From Prochlorococcus sp. AG-418-M08 (lineage in GTDB: Bacteria; Cyanobacteriota; Cyanobacteriia; PCC-6307; Cyanobiaceae), in contig QCMG01000003.1 in assembly GCA_003213955.1 (NCBI GenBank), positions 99,532 through 163,531 of the forward strand: a stretch of 64,000 bases of DNA. Direction: 5' to 3'. The notes beneath the pieces were generated by a model. The model was given only the letters and a program-made list of their open reading frames with translations. It ran no database searches and was not told where the DNA came from. Positions 26,444-35,906 of the stretch are shown here, piece by piece; position 1 is the stretch's first letter, and each line of letters starts with the position of its first letter. The translations under genes were made by a program, and so were the position numbers.

Positions 26444-27199
26444 ATGTATTATCCAAAGTTTTTTAAAAGACTTATAAAAAGCCTTATCATCGGGGGGCAA
26501 GCAATTAACTATATCTTTAAAGGCAAAATTTCAAAAAATGATCTTTTTGAACAGCTTATGGAATCAGGTCCTGGCAGTTTATTAATTGTTTTAATAACAG
26601 GTGTAGCTGCTGGTACTGTTTTTAATATTCAAGTAGCGTCCCAGCTAACAAGCATGGGTGTTTCAAGCGAAATTGGGGGCTTATTAGCTGTTGGGATGGC
26701 AAGAGAAATGGCCCCTCTTCTGACTGCTACTTTAATGACAGGCAAAGTTGCGACTGCATATGCGGCTCAACTTGGAACTATGAAAGTTACAGAACAAATA
26801 GAAGCTATAACAATGTTAAGGACTGAACCTATTCAATACTTAGTAGTTCCAAGATTATTGTCCATGATAATCATGTCACCAATACAATGTCTTTTATTTT
26901 TATCGGTTGCTTTATGGAGTGGGCAAATCTGGAGCACAATTTTTTATAACGTTCCTCCTATAGTTTTTTGGACCTCAGTACGTTCTGGTAATGTAAGCTT
27001 AACCAGTTCAGACTTATCATCTATGATAATTAAATCCGTAGTATTCGGATTAATAATATCAATTATCGCTTGTGGATATGGACTTACTACAAAAGGTGGT
27101 CCAAAGGAAGTAGGAACAAGTACAACAGGCGCTGTAGTAATGACTCTTGTTGCGGTATCTTTAATGGATGTATTTCTTACACAAATATTATTTGGATAA
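26444..27199 (+). CDS. MlaE/YrbE-family ABC lipid transporter permease
   Basis: 251 residues with about five membrane segments and the MlaE domain. Seen: ESGPGSLLIVLITGVAAGTVFNIQ, the GLLAVGMAREMAPLLTATLMTGKVATAYAAQLGTMKVTEQI block with its conserved E-M-A-P-x-x-T, and IEAITMLRTEPIQYLVVPR. Homologues move phospholipids between membranes (Mla in Gram-negative bacteria, TGD1 in chloroplasts). No MlaF ATPase or MlaD substrate-binding gene is adjacent, so partners must lie elsewhere. It heads a run DUF3119-DUF3086-plsY. Confidence 0.92.
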   Translation: MYYPKFFKRLIKSLIIGGQAINYIFKGKISKNDLFEQLMESGPGSLLIVLITGVAAGTVFNIQVASQLTSMGVSSEIGGLLAVGMAREMAPLLTATLMTGKVATAYAAQLGTMKVTEQIEAITMLRTEPIQYLVVPRLLSMIIMSPIQCLLFLSVALWSGQIWSTIFYNVPPIVFWTSVRSGNVSLTSSDLSSMIIKSVVFGLIISIIACGYGLTTKGGPKEVGTSTTGAVVMTLVAVSLMDVFLTQILFG

Positions 27200-27203
27200 A
27201 TCA

Positions 27204-27614
27204 ATGTTTAAGACCAAATCAAAGACCCAAGAACCAGTAACAATTTCTCCATCATTTCAATTACCAATAATCTTAATAATTTTAAGTTTTATGCTCCTAT
27301 TTTTAAATATTGGTTATTGGCCCACAATAGTATTTGCTTCTTTTAGCTTTTTTTTACTGTTTCAATCATTCACCTTAAGAATAAAAGTTACGAGCGAAGA
27401 TTTTGTAGTTTTGCAACTAGGTAAAGAAATTAGGACCTTTCCCTTTAAAAATTGGATCTCTTGGAAATTCTTTTTTCCAATAATTCCTGGTATTTTTTAT
27501 TTTAGAGAGAAGTCTAGTCCCCATTTATTACCTATACTATTTAATCCAGAGCAATTAAAAAAAGAACTTATCAAAAAGGTTGAGTCTCTGGAAATTAAAA
27601 ATCCTGCAAACTAA
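27204..27614 (+). CDS. DUF3119 family membrane protein
   Basis: 136 residues from the ATG at 27204, four bases after the MlaE stop. The frame is open 12 codons further upstream inside mlaE, but MFKTKSKTQEP is the natural N-terminus. Two hydrophobic segments (about 20-57) are followed by a soluble domain (IKVTSEDFVVLQLGKEIRTF and a W-x-S-W-K-F-F-F motif). It resembles the cyanobacterial/plastid DUF3119 family of unknown function. Tight linkage to a lipid permease and plsY suggests a membrane-lipid role (inference). Confidence 0.8.
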   Translation: MFKTKSKTQEPVTISPSFQLPIILIILSFMLLFLNIGYWPTIVFASFSFFLLFQSFTLRIKVTSEDFVVLQLGKEIRTFPFKNWISWKFFFPIIPGIFYFREKSSPHLLPILFNPEQLKKELIKKVESLEIKNPAN

Positions 27615-27641
27615 TTTTTTGAATTACTACCAATTTTTTAA

Positions 27642-28652
27642 ATGACAAGTACTAAAGTTTCTAAAAATAATCCTGATAAGGAATCAATAACGAATGAAAC
27701 AAATAAAGAAACAAAAGATAATGAAATCATAAGAAACAAAACAACTCAAAATAAAAAGGGAACTTCGTTAAGCAAAAAAACTAATAAATCTGTAGATGAC
27801 CTCTCTAATGAAATCTTTAGCGAGCTTATTGCAAAAAAAGTTTCTTTAGTTAAAGAAATAAAAGATTTAGAAACAAAAAAAAATGAATTAGAAAAAGATA
27901 TCGAATCAAATTTCAAGGGTCAATCAGAAAATGTAGCCAAAAGAGTAAAAGGATTCCAAGAATATTTAATGGGCTCTTTACAAAACCTCTCACAAAATGT
28001 AGAAAAACTAGAATTAGTTTCACAACCTATAGTTGTAAAGCCATCTCCTCTTGATGATAAAAAAGAGAATTTAAACAAAAATGAATTAGTTACTGTTCCT
28101 GCATTATCTGAAACATTTAAGCCAGATGAAACACTTATTAGAAATTGTTTTTCAACGTTTACAGAACAGCCTGATTTTTATTCAGAACCTTGGAAATTAA
28201 GACGCAGCCTTGATTTATCAGATATAGAAGTGATGGATGATTGGTTTTTTAACATGGGGGGAAGAGGTTCATTAGAAAGTAGGGGCTCGAGGCAAAAAAA
28301 TGCTTTATTATCTGCTGGATTAATAGCTATTCTTGGGGAATTGTATGGAGATCAGTTTCAAACTCTAATATTAGCTTCGCAACCTGAAAGATTAGGAGAG
28401 TGGAGAAGAATTTTACAAGATTCCTTAGGTCTTACAAGAGATGATTTTGGACCTAATAGTGGAATTGTACTTTTTGAAAGACCAGAAGGGGTTATTGAAA
28501 GAGCAGATAGATTAGAGGCCAATGAAGAATTACCGTTCATTATCGTGGACGCAGCGGAAACATCTGTAGAAATTCCAATTCTTCAATTTCCATTATGGCT
28601 TGCTTTTGCTGGCTCAAACAATGAAATTTATGATGACCTAGAACTAAACTAA
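27642..28652 (+). CDS. DUF3086 family protein with coiled coil
   Basis: 336 residues. The first ~60 are charged and low in complexity (many Lys, Asn, Thr). A coiled-coil segment follows ([20 protein letters not shown], near 70-90). The C-terminal 180 form a conserved globular domain beginning [20 protein letters not shown] and including [20 protein letters not shown] and [20 protein letters not shown], typical of cyanobacterial DUF3086. Function unknown. The stop overlaps the plsY ATG (TAATG). Confidence 0.82.
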   Translation: MTSTKVSKNNPDKESITNETNKETKDNEIIRNKTTQNKKGTSLSKKTNKSVDDLSNEIFSELIAKKVSLVKEIKDLETKKNELEKDIESNFKGQSENVAKRVKGFQEYLMGSLQNLSQNVEKLELVSQPIVVKPSPLDDKKENLNKNELVTVPALSETFKPDETLIRNCFSTFTEQPDFYSEPWKLRRSLDLSDIEVMDDWFFNMGGRGSLESRGSRQKNALLSAGLIAILGELYGDQFQTLILASQPERLGEWRRILQDSLGLTRDDFGPNSGIVLFERPEGVIERADRLEANEELPFIIVDAAETSVEIPILQFPLWLAFAGSNNEIYDDLELN

Positions 28653-29254
28653 TGCAAATTAATTTTTTAATTATTGTTATAAGTTATTTTTTGGGATCGC
28701 TGCCAACAGGCTTCTTATTTGGTAAATTCCTGAAAAATATAGATTTAAGACTTATAGGGTCAGGATCAACTGGGGCAACTAACGTTTTAAGAAACGTAGG
28801 TAAATGGCCTGCTTTTTTTGTTTTTATAATTGATGTTGGCAAAGGCCTTATTGCCGTGAAGATTGCTCAGCTTTACACAAATCAAAGTCTATTTGTAGTT
28901 ATAGCAGGCATTGCTTCTATTTTGGGACATATATGGCCAATATGGCTGAAAGGAAAAGGTGGGAAGGCTGTAGCCACAGGTTTAGGAATGTTTATTGCTC
29001 TTTCTTGGAAAGTAGGATTTGCATCACTGGGAATCTTTTTAATAATTCTTGCAAAATCTAAAATTGTATCTTTATCGAGTATTTCCTCTGCAATTTTTTT
29101 ACCACTTCTAATGTTTTTGGATATCGGTGCTACCAATCATTCCTACTTCTTGATAAGTTTATTTGTATCAATATTAGTTATTTGGAAGCATAGAACAAAT
29201 ATTAGACGATTACTTAAAGGAGAAGAATCAAAGCTTAATGATATTAATAAATAG
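28652..29254 (+). CDS. plsY: acyl-phosphate:glycerol-3-phosphate acyltransferase
   Basis: 200-residue membrane enzyme that starts phospholipid and glycolipid synthesis by acylating glycerol-3-phosphate from acyl phosphate. Seen: [24 protein letters not shown] and [13 protein letters not shown], the three conserved PlsY motifs, with about five hydrophobic segments. Its ATG overlaps the stop of the DUF3086 gene, so it belongs to the mlaE-DUF3119-DUF3086-plsY unit. Its end overlaps pyrF, coming from the other strand, by 11 bases. Confidence 0.95.
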   Translation: MQINFLIIVISYFLGSLPTGFLFGKFLKNIDLRLIGSGSTGATNVLRNVGKWPAFFVFIIDVGKGLIAVKIAQLYTNQSLFVVIAGIASILGHIWPIWLKGKGGKAVATGLGMFIALSWKVGFASLGIFLIILAKSKIVSLSSISSAIFLPLLMFLDIGATNHSYFLISLFVSILVIWKHRTNIRRLLKGEESKLNDINK

Positions 29255-29963
29255 AATCACAGATATCTAAAAAAGCCTTATTAGGATCTTTAGCTTTGGA
29301 AATTGATCGTCCAATAACCAACTTAGAAGCTCCATTATTAATAGCTTCATAAGGAGTCATTATTCTATTTTGATCATCTTTATTTTGTGTATTTGTCCTT
29401 ATACCAGGTGTAATTAATTCGAAATTATTTTTATAAATTGATCTCAATATTTTTGCCTCCCATGGGGAACAAACGCATCCATCAAGTCCAGCATCGAAAG
29501 ATAATTTTGCTAGCCTCACTACATTTTCTTCAATAGAGTTTTCCCTATCAAGATCAGTTTGAAATTCCTCTCTCGATAAGCTAGTTAAAACAGTTATTCC
29601 TACAATAGAGGGAGGATTCACATTAGCTATTTTTGATCCTTCTAAAGATGCATTCTTTGATATGCTGAGTGCTTTAGAACCTGCTGAAGCGTGAACAGAA
29701 ATAATATTCACTCCTAATTTGGAAACCTCATAACAGGCAGCCCTCATGGTATTTGGAATATCGTGAAATTTAAGATCTAAAAAAATTTTTTTATTCATTT
29801 TTTTCAAAATATCAATTACATCTGGACCCTCTTTCGTGAAAAGCTCTAAACCCACTTTTACCCACTTGATATTAGGGCATTTTTCTAGCAATAGTTTTGC
29901 TTCATTTATGTCTAATCCATCAATTGCCAATATAATTTTATCTGCTGAAAAAACTCTTTCCAT
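29244..29963 (-). CDS. pyrF: orotidine 5'-phosphate decarboxylase
   Basis: Last step of UMP synthesis. 239 residues: ILAIDGLDI (first catalytic Asp), [12 protein letters not shown] containing the K-x-x-D motif of the active site, [21 protein letters not shown] and VIGRSISKA, giving the normal TIM-barrel set. It is seven bases downstream of tyrS and probably cotranscribed with it. Its 3' end overlaps plsY tail to tail. Confidence 0.97.
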   Translation of the reverse strand: MERVFSADKIILAIDGLDINEAKLLLEKCPNIKWVKVGLELFTKEGPDVIDILKKMNKKIFLDLKFHDIPNTMRAACYEVSKLGVNIISVHASAGSKALSISKNASLEGSKIANVNPPSIVGITVLTSLSREEFQTDLDRENSIEENVVRLAKLSFDAGLDGCVCSPWEAKILRSIYKNNFELITPGIRTNTQNKDDQNRIMTPYEAINNGASKLVIGRSISKAKDPNKAFLDICDSIY

Positions 29964-29969
29964 TAAACT

Positions 29970-31208
29970 TTAATTCTTAAACCTCTTAATTATTTTTTTC
30001 CCAATTTGTAAAATTTTTCCGTCTAAATCATTTACCGAATCAAATATAAGATCTGGGTTTATTACCTTTTCACTATTAATTCTTACACCTCCACCTTTAA
30101 TAGATCTTTTTGCTTCACTACTAGATTTAAATAAGTTCAATACACTTAATAAATAAAAAAACTTAACAGGAAAAACTATTTCTTTTAATAAAATTTCAGG
30201 GATATCCCCAACTTTTTCTTTAAGTCCAAGAAATAATTTTTCACAATTTGATTGTGCTTTAAGGGCTTCTGTAGATCCATGAAATAAAGTAGTAACTTCT
30301 AATGCCATACGTCTCTGCAGATCACGAGGATTATTTTCCTTAAGAATACTTAAATCTAATTCTGTAAGAAGTTCAAAATAAGAAGGTATAACATTATCAG
30401 GCACTTTTTCTAATTTTGAATACATCGAGAGAGAATCCTCGCTCAAACCTACAGTATTGAATTCAGATTTACTCATTTTCTTTATTCCATCTAAACCTGT
30501 AAGAATTGGAAGCAATATTCCATATTGAGGTTCTTGTTTGAAATACCTTTGAAGATCCCTTCCGATTGCAATATTAAATTTCTGATCTGTACCTCCTAGT
30601 TCAATATCTGAATTTACTGCTACAGAATCATAACCTTGAAGAAGTGGATATAAAAATTCGTGCAAAGCAATTGGGACTTGGGAATTATATCTTTTATTAA
30701 ATTCCTCTTTAGCCATCATTTGTCCAACAGTTGTATTTGCCATTAATTCAATAATTGAATTAAGGTCTAAATTTTTTAACCATTCGCTGTTGTATCTAAT
30801 TTCTATCTTATCCTTTGAATCAAAATCTAAAATTGACTCACTAGAGGGTCTTCCCATACCTAACTGAGTTAAGTAAGTTTTTGCATTTTCTTTAACCTCT
30901 TTTTCTGATAACTGAACCCTTGTTTTATTTTTACCAGTTGGATCGCCTATTTGTGCAGTAAAATCTCCAATAATTAAGATCGCGATATGTCCATTATCTT
31001 GAAAAGCTCTTAGTTTCTTAAATAGAATACTGTGCCCAAGATGTATATCTGTTCCAGTCGGGTCTATCCCAAGTTTAACCCTTAGTTGTTTATTATTTTT
31101 TTTTGCGTTTTTAATTCTATCTGCAAAAGTTTGCTTCAAATTCTGAGTAGGGAAGTATTCTTCAATACCTCTTGAAAGCCATCTTGGCAGTTCTGATTCA
31201 TCAACCAT
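29970..31208 (-). CDS. tyrS: tyrosyl-tRNA synthetase
   Basis: Class I aminoacyl-tRNA synthetase of 412 residues. Seen: HLGHS at 56-60 (HIGH motif), [18 protein letters not shown], the tyrosine-specific [15 protein letters not shown] at 244-248, and a C-terminal S4 RNA-binding domain ([20 protein letters not shown]). Sequence style matches the TyrRS subgroup of cyanobacteria. A DUF1825 gene lies 19 bases upstream and pyrF directly downstream. Confidence 0.97.
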   Translation of the reverse strand: MVDESELPRWLSRGIEEYFPTQNLKQTFADRIKNAKKNNKQLRVKLGIDPTGTDIHLGHSILFKKLRAFQDNGHIAILIIGDFTAQIGDPTGKNKTRVQLSEKEVKENAKTYLTQLGMGRPSSESILDFDSKDKIEIRYNSEWLKNLDLNSIIELMANTTVGQMMAKEEFNKRYNSQVPIALHEFLYPLLQGYDSVAVNSDIELGGTDQKFNIAIGRDLQRYFKQEPQYGILLPILTGLDGIKKMSKSEFNTVGLSEDSLSMYSKLEKVPDNVIPSYFELLTELDLSILKENNPRDLQRRMALEVTTLFHGSTEALKAQSNCEKLFLGLKEKVGDIPEILLKEIVFPVKFFYLLSVLNLFKSSSEAKRSIKGGGVRINSEKVINPDLIFDSVNDLDGKILQIGKKIIKRFKN

Positions 31209-31227
31209 AGAAATTTACATTTAACAT

Positions 31228-31551
31228 TTAAGAGTTTTTATCAAGTTCAGCCTTCATTCTTATTAAAGTTTTATTCATCTGATCGAACATTTGGTCTGGG
31301 GTTATTCCAAATTGACTTAACTGAGTTTTTAATTGCTCTACAGTCATTTTCGCTTGGAAATCTTCAGACAATTCAAATCTTTTCATAAAAATTTTATAAC
31401 GATCCATAAGAGATTCCATTCTTTTTATAAACATTTTTTTCCCTTCTCTATCAAATTTTCCATACTCAGAGCCAAGCTTCATTAGTTCTTGATAATCTGT
31501 AAAAAGCTTTTTAGCTTCTTCTTGTATAATATCAGATTCAAAGAATGACAT
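31228..31551 (-). CDS. DUF1825 family protein
   Basis: 107 residues, all helical in appearance and rich in Lys, Glu and Met, beginning MSFFESDIIQEEAKKLFTDY. It matches the DUF1825 family, which is essentially cyanobacterial and of unknown function. No signal or membrane segment. It probably heads the tyrS-pyrF transcript, since only 19 bases separate it from tyrS. Confidence 0.85.
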   Translation of the reverse strand: MSFFESDIIQEEAKKLFTDYQELMKLGSEYGKFDREGKKMFIKRMESLMDRYKIFMKRFELSEDFQAKMTVEQLKTQLSQFGITPDQMFDQMNKTLIRMKAELDKNS

Positions 31552-31887
31552 TTTAATCCCCCATATTCCTTTGATTAATTTTGTCCGTAATAATTTGGTG
31601 AAAGTATGACATTTTAAATGAAGTTCTTACCTATAAAAAAAATGATGTTTTAAAACGATTTTGATAGGAATTTTTCTTGGTGTTTCATATAAGATAACAG
31701 AATTATTATAAATTAAAAAAAGGTTTCATCAAAATTATAGTTGAAGATTGATGATAAAAATTTGATTTGAGTTTGTTGGGTTGAACTTTGTATTGGGAGA
31801 AAAGTAAAAACCTTACAAGCAAAAAATAAATATATATTATATTTTACAAAATTTGATGATAAAATTATAAAATTTCAGAAAACTAAT
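31552..31887. other. 336-base AT-rich spacer upstream of the glycosyltransferase-like gene
   Basis: Divergent spacer that should hold promoters for the DUF1825 gene and the next gene. I see no ORF above 12 codons with a good start and no RNA gene. A weak inverted repeat TCATCAA/TTGATGA lies at 31726-31732 and 31748-31754. Much of it is A/T runs. Confidence 0.6.
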
Positions 31888-33009
31888 ATGCCTAAAGTAC
31901 TTGTTTTAAGAGAAGGAAGGCATTGCGATTTTTTAGCTGATATGGTTTGGATAAACCTTGCAATAGAAAAAAAAATAAATTTATTTTGTAATTCATACCC
32001 ATCTTTTTTATTTGATACCAAAGGAGTTTATTCTAGCAATATTAAATATGCTCATGGAAGCGGATTCACACTTTATGGAAAATTAAAGAAATCAGAATTT
32101 ATTGATTGTTGTGTTTCTGATTATGAAGTTGTTTTCGATGCATATGATTATGTTATTTATCCTTCAATAAGAAAATTTGATAAATACTTCTGGAGATGTT
32201 TAGAGAGATTTGGAGGAGAGAAAGTTATCGCGATAGATGGAGACGATGATGAATGTATTAGTTGGCATTCAAAATATTGTCTCTATTTTAAAAGAGAAAC
32301 TTCCTCTATTGCTTACTCCTCAGGGATTAATCCAATACAATGTTTTCTTCCTAAAATCATACTAGAAAATATTAAAAATCAAACTAAAGAATTTACTTCT
32401 AAAAAATATTTATTAGCTCCTTGTGATCCAAGGGATAGAAGTACTTTTATATACAAAAAGGAAAAAGATTATTTTCAGCAATATAAAGAATCTTTTTTTG
32501 CGTATACAGAAATGAGAGGAGGTGCAGAAGCTCTTCGTCATTACGAAATCATAGCTTCGGGAGCCGTTCCTTACTTTGGAGACATAAAACTTGTCCCAAA
32601 GTATTGTTTACATAATTATCCTAAAAACTTACAACTTGAAGCAAACAATTTGTATGAACAAGTCAAAAATAAACTTATTAATGAGGAGGACTTCAAATCA
32701 AAATATTACAAGATACAAAGTAGTTTTTATAATTGGATTATCGAACATGGTGAGATTTATGGGTCAAAATTATTTTATGAAAAATTAATAAATAAAGTTT
32801 CCAATAAAAAAAAGAAATTTCTTGATGATCAAAAACTTTTTTGGATAAATTATCACGCCTATAAAAAAATTCACAATCGGTATAAGCCTTCGCGATTTAA
32901 TAGTATAAAATTTATTTTCAATCTAAAGGTTTTTTTATTTACATTTTATTGCCTTATCAATTCTAGAATCAAAGAACAATGGTATAAAAAAATGAGAAAA
33001 TTGAATTAA
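31888..33009 (+). CDS. glycosyltransferase-like protein (exostosin-like C-terminal motif)
   Basis: 373 residues, no signal peptide. It begins MPKVLVLREGRHCDFLADMV. The recognisable part is RGGAEALRHYEIIASGAVPY at residues 210-229, resembling the nucleotide-sugar-binding C-terminal segment of exostosin-like and related GT-B transferases (x-R-H-Y-E-x-x-A-x-G-x-x-P). The C-terminus is strongly basic with an aromatic, hydrophobic patch. A surface-polysaccharide role is plausible but unproven. Flanks are unusually AT-rich and the gene stands alone, which suggests an accessory insertion. The frame is open 38 codons upstream but lacks a standard start there. Confidence 0.55.
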   Translation: MPKVLVLREGRHCDFLADMVWINLAIEKKINLFCNSYPSFLFDTKGVYSSNIKYAHGSGFTLYGKLKKSEFIDCCVSDYEVVFDAYDYVIYPSIRKFDKYFWRCLERFGGEKVIAIDGDDDECISWHSKYCLYFKRETSSIAYSSGINPIQCFLPKIILENIKNQTKEFTSKKYLLAPCDPRDRSTFIYKKEKDYFQQYKESFFAYTEMRGGAEALRHYEIIASGAVPYFGDIKLVPKYCLHNYPKNLQLEANNLYEQVKNKLINEEDFKSKYYKIQSSFYNWIIEHGEIYGSKLFYEKLINKVSNKKKKFLDDQKLFWINYHAYKKIHNRYKPSRFNSIKFIFNLKVFLFTFYCLINSRIKEQWYKKMRKLN

Positions 33010-33174
33010 GTCCACCTTTTATTTTTTTAACTCAAAAAGTATTTTTTTTTGAAAAAAAGATTAATCCATCAAATTTAATATTTATATATATATTTTTTTT
33101 TAAATTTTTATTTATAAATAATTCTCTGATTTATATATATTCAGAATAAAATTTAGTAGAAATAATTTCTAATT

Positions 33175-33786
33175 TTGGAAAACTTCAATATAAATAATAT
33201 TTCGAATAAAAATAGGCAATTTGAATTATTTGGTTCAAAAACAGATACATCAATTAATTTTCAACATATAAATAATCTAAAAATCAAAGGTGAAAGCTTA
33301 ACTGAATGGCGAAATAGAATACATAATCACCAATTCAAAATTTCGCAAGATAGTCAGAATAAAAATTTGCAACAAACTATTCTTCCTGTTCAAAATATTT
33401 TCAATGAAAAAAAAATTGATCCGTTTTCCTTACAACCTTTATCGCTAAACTTCTGGAGAACTAATCAACATATACACAATGGTCCAGCTATGTATTTTGT
33501 AATCGATACTTTGGTAAGTTCTAAAATAATCCTTTACATAGGAGAAACAAATGCAGCTAATAAAAGATGGAAGGGAGTGCATGACTGTAAAGATTACCTC
33601 ATGAACTATAAAGAAGCCTTAGCTTATAACAACCTTTCAAGTCACCAAGATATACGTTTCTTCTTAGATGTCCCTAAAGAATTAAAATTAAGACGTAAAT
33701 TAGAACAGCAACTGATATATTTATGGTTACCACCTTTTAATAAAGAAACTCGAGATAGGTGGAAAACTACTTTCACAAACAACTAA
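33175..33786 (+). CDS. GIY-YIG superfamily protein (nuclease-like)
   Basis: 203 residues. The C-terminal half fits the GIY-YIG fold: GPAMYF at 103-108 for the first strand, ILYIGETNAANKRW at 119-132 with YIG and the catalytic-type Arg131, His136, a Glu at 177 (EQQLIYLW) for metal binding, and Asn189 in PPFNKE. The N-terminal ~95 residues are polar and have no recognised domain. The first strand reads A-M-Y rather than G-I-Y. The start is a TTG at 33175. A DNA repair or restriction-like role is possible; the target is unknown. Confidence 0.65.
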   Translation: MENFNINNISNKNRQFELFGSKTDTSINFQHINNLKIKGESLTEWRNRIHNHQFKISQDSQNKNLQQTILPVQNIFNEKKIDPFSLQPLSLNFWRTNQHIHNGPAMYFVIDTLVSSKIILYIGETNAANKRWKGVHDCKDYLMNYKEALAYNNLSSHQDIRFFLDVPKELKLRRKLEQQLIYLWLPPFNKETRDRWKTTFTNN

Positions 33787-33809
33787 AAGTTAATTAAATC
33801 TATTTTAAA

Positions 33810-35279
33810 ATGCAATTTTCCACTTTCCAAAAAAATCTAGATGAATGGCAAGGAGTTTCATTGATATTTGGAGTTTTAGAAGAAGAAATCGAAAGTCAAT
33901 TAGAAACAATAAAATTTGTTGTTGACCCAAAATTATTACTAAAAAAAATTACCACAAAAAAATTCAAGGGAGAGAAAGGGGGGATCTTAAATTTTGAATT
34001 TTTAGATCAGAAATTAGAAAATTTAATAATAATTGGTCTTGGCAAAACAAAAAACCTTAACAAAGGCGACATTAAAAACACCTTAGGAAATCTAATTAGG
34101 AAGATCGTTGATAAAAATGAAAAAATTAGCATCTTGTTGCCTTGGGAATTAAATTCACAACTAGAAATAAATCACTTAGCAGAGTCAATGAGATTATCAG
34201 CTTATAAGGACAATCGATTCAATAAGAAAAAAGATGAAAAGAGGGTTCTTAGAGAAATAGAGTTTTTGAATTCAAATAAATTTGAGAATATTAGCTTTGA
34301 AGAAACAGAAAAAATATGTGAAGGTGTAGAACTTGCTAGAAGACTTGTGGCTGCTCCTCCAAATAGTCTTACGCCACAAGCAATGTCTATAAAAGCTTCT
34401 CAAATAGCTAAAGATCATGATTTAGAAATAAAAATTTTAGATGCGAAAGAATGTGAAAATTTAGGAATGGGAGCATATTTAGCTGTAGCAAAAGGTTCTG
34501 ATTTAGAACCTAAATTTATACACCTTACATTAAAATCAGAGGGACCTATCAAAGAAAAGATTGCGCTTGTTGGAAAAGGTTTAACCTTTGATTCTGGAGG
34601 ATACAACCTGAAAGTAGGAGCATCTCAAATTGAAATGATGAAATACGATATGGGTGGCAGCGCTGCAGTTTTAGGAGCCGCAAAAGCACTTGGAGCTATA
34701 AAACCAAAGGGATTAGAAATACATTTTATTGTGGCAGCTTGTGAAAATATGATAAATGGATCTGCAGTACATCCAGGAGATGTGGTTAAAGCATCCAACG
34801 GTAAGACGATTGAAATAAATAATACTGATGCAGAAGGAAGACTTACATTAGCTGATGCTTTAACTTACGCATCAAATTTAAAACCAGATTCAATCATTGA
34901 TCTCGCTACATTAACTGGAGCGATTGTTATTGCATTAGGCAATGATGTAGCTGGATTCTGGAGTAATAATAATGATCTAGCAAATGATTTAAAAACTGCA
35001 TCAGCCGAGGTTGGAGAAGAATTATGGCAAATGCCTTTACAAAAATCCTATAAAGATGGTTTAAAGTCACATATAGCAGATATGAAAAATACAGGTCCTA
35101 GAGCAGGAGGTTCAATTACTGCTGCTTTGTTCTTAGAGGAATTTTTTGATGAAAATATTAAATGGGCTCATATTGACATTGCCGGAACATGTTGGACTGA
35201 CAAAAATAATGGTATTAATCCATCAGGCGCAACTGGTTTTGGAGTTAAAACTCTTGTTCAGTGGATAAAAAATAAATAA
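33810..35279 (+). CDS. pepA: leucyl aminopeptidase (M17)
   Basis: Zinc/manganese aminopeptidase of 489 residues that releases N-terminal residues. Seen: [14 protein letters not shown] (metal Lys and Asp), [28 protein letters not shown] (metal Asp and Glu, catalytic Arg), and [10 protein letters not shown], the M17 signatures in the C-terminal catalytic domain. The N-terminal macro-like domain is more divergent. Full length. It lies 23 bases after the GIY-YIG gene and faces msrA tail to tail. Confidence 0.96.
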   Translation: MQFSTFQKNLDEWQGVSLIFGVLEEEIESQLETIKFVVDPKLLLKKITTKKFKGEKGGILNFEFLDQKLENLIIIGLGKTKNLNKGDIKNTLGNLIRKIVDKNEKISILLPWELNSQLEINHLAESMRLSAYKDNRFNKKKDEKRVLREIEFLNSNKFENISFEETEKICEGVELARRLVAAPPNSLTPQAMSIKASQIAKDHDLEIKILDAKECENLGMGAYLAVAKGSDLEPKFIHLTLKSEGPIKEKIALVGKGLTFDSGGYNLKVGASQIEMMKYDMGGSAAVLGAAKALGAIKPKGLEIHFIVAACENMINGSAVHPGDVVKASNGKTIEINNTDAEGRLTLADALTYASNLKPDSIIDLATLTGAIVIALGNDVAGFWSNNNDLANDLKTASAEVGEELWQMPLQKSYKDGLKSHIADMKNTGPRAGGSITAALFLEEFFDENIKWAHIDIAGTCWTDKNNGINPSGATGFGVKTLVQWIKNK

Positions 35280-35287
35280 ATTTTGAA

Positions 35288-35890
35288 TCATTCAGACCAA
35301 CGTTTTGCTGATCTGGCATTATCTTTCCATAATTTATCCAATTTCTGATCCCTCCCGCAAGAGAATCTATAAAACTTATATTTTAGTTCATTTCTCTCAG
35401 CAAAATTTTGATGATATTCTTCAGCAACCCAAAATTGGCCTTTTGATTTAAGTTCTACAGATATTTTTTCTAATGGTACCCCTAACTCTTTAGAGGCCGA
35501 AATAAGTGCACTTTTTGCATAACTTTCTTCATTTGAATCTTTAAAAAATATCACTGGTCTGTAAGAATCTCCCCTATCGCAAAATTGACCCATACCATCA
35601 AGAGGATCAATATTTCTGAAATACAATCTAAGTATTTCAGGTAAATTTACCAATTTAGAATCATAATTAACTAAAACTACTTCCTGATGCCCATTATGAT
35701 TTTCGTAAGTAGGATTTTGCAAATCCCCTCCTGAATATCCACTCTCTACAAAATTAATCCCTTTAAAAGACTCTAGGTCATGTTCTAAGCACCAAAAACA
35801 ACCTCCTGCAAGAATCAATTCTTCTGCGAAAGTGTTTATAGGGTTTATTAATATTGAAAAAAAAATTATTAGAGGTAAAAAATATTTCAT
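35288..35890 (-). CDS. msrA: peptide methionine sulfoxide reductase MsrA, exported form
   Basis: Reduces methionine-S-sulfoxide in proteins. 200 residues: a signal peptide (hydrophobic to about residue 20, cleavage likely after TFA), then AGGCFWC with the catalytic Cys31, GYSGG, and EVVLVNYD, with a resolving-type Cys in RFSCGR near the end. The signal peptide would place the enzyme in the periplasm or thylakoid lumen, while most MsrA proteins are cytosolic. It lies 16 bases after lpxB on the same strand, at the end of the outer-membrane operon. Confidence 0.93.
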   Translation of the reverse strand: MKYFLPLIIFFSILINPINTFAEELILAGGCFWCLEHDLESFKGINFVESGYSGGDLQNPTYENHNGHQEVVLVNYDSKLVNLPEILRLYFRNIDPLDGMGQFCDRGDSYRPVIFFKDSNEESYAKSALISASKELGVPLEKISVELKSKGQFWVAEEYHQNFAERNELKYKFYRFSCGRDQKLDKLWKDNARSAKRWSE

Positions 35891-35906
35891 TTCCTTATTA
35901 TAAAGA

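Noticed and set aside
33040..33140. AT-repeat tract (TATATATA) as a possible origin or attachment site
   Set aside because: Simple AT-rich sequence without DnaA boxes, direct repeats or tRNA-derived ends.
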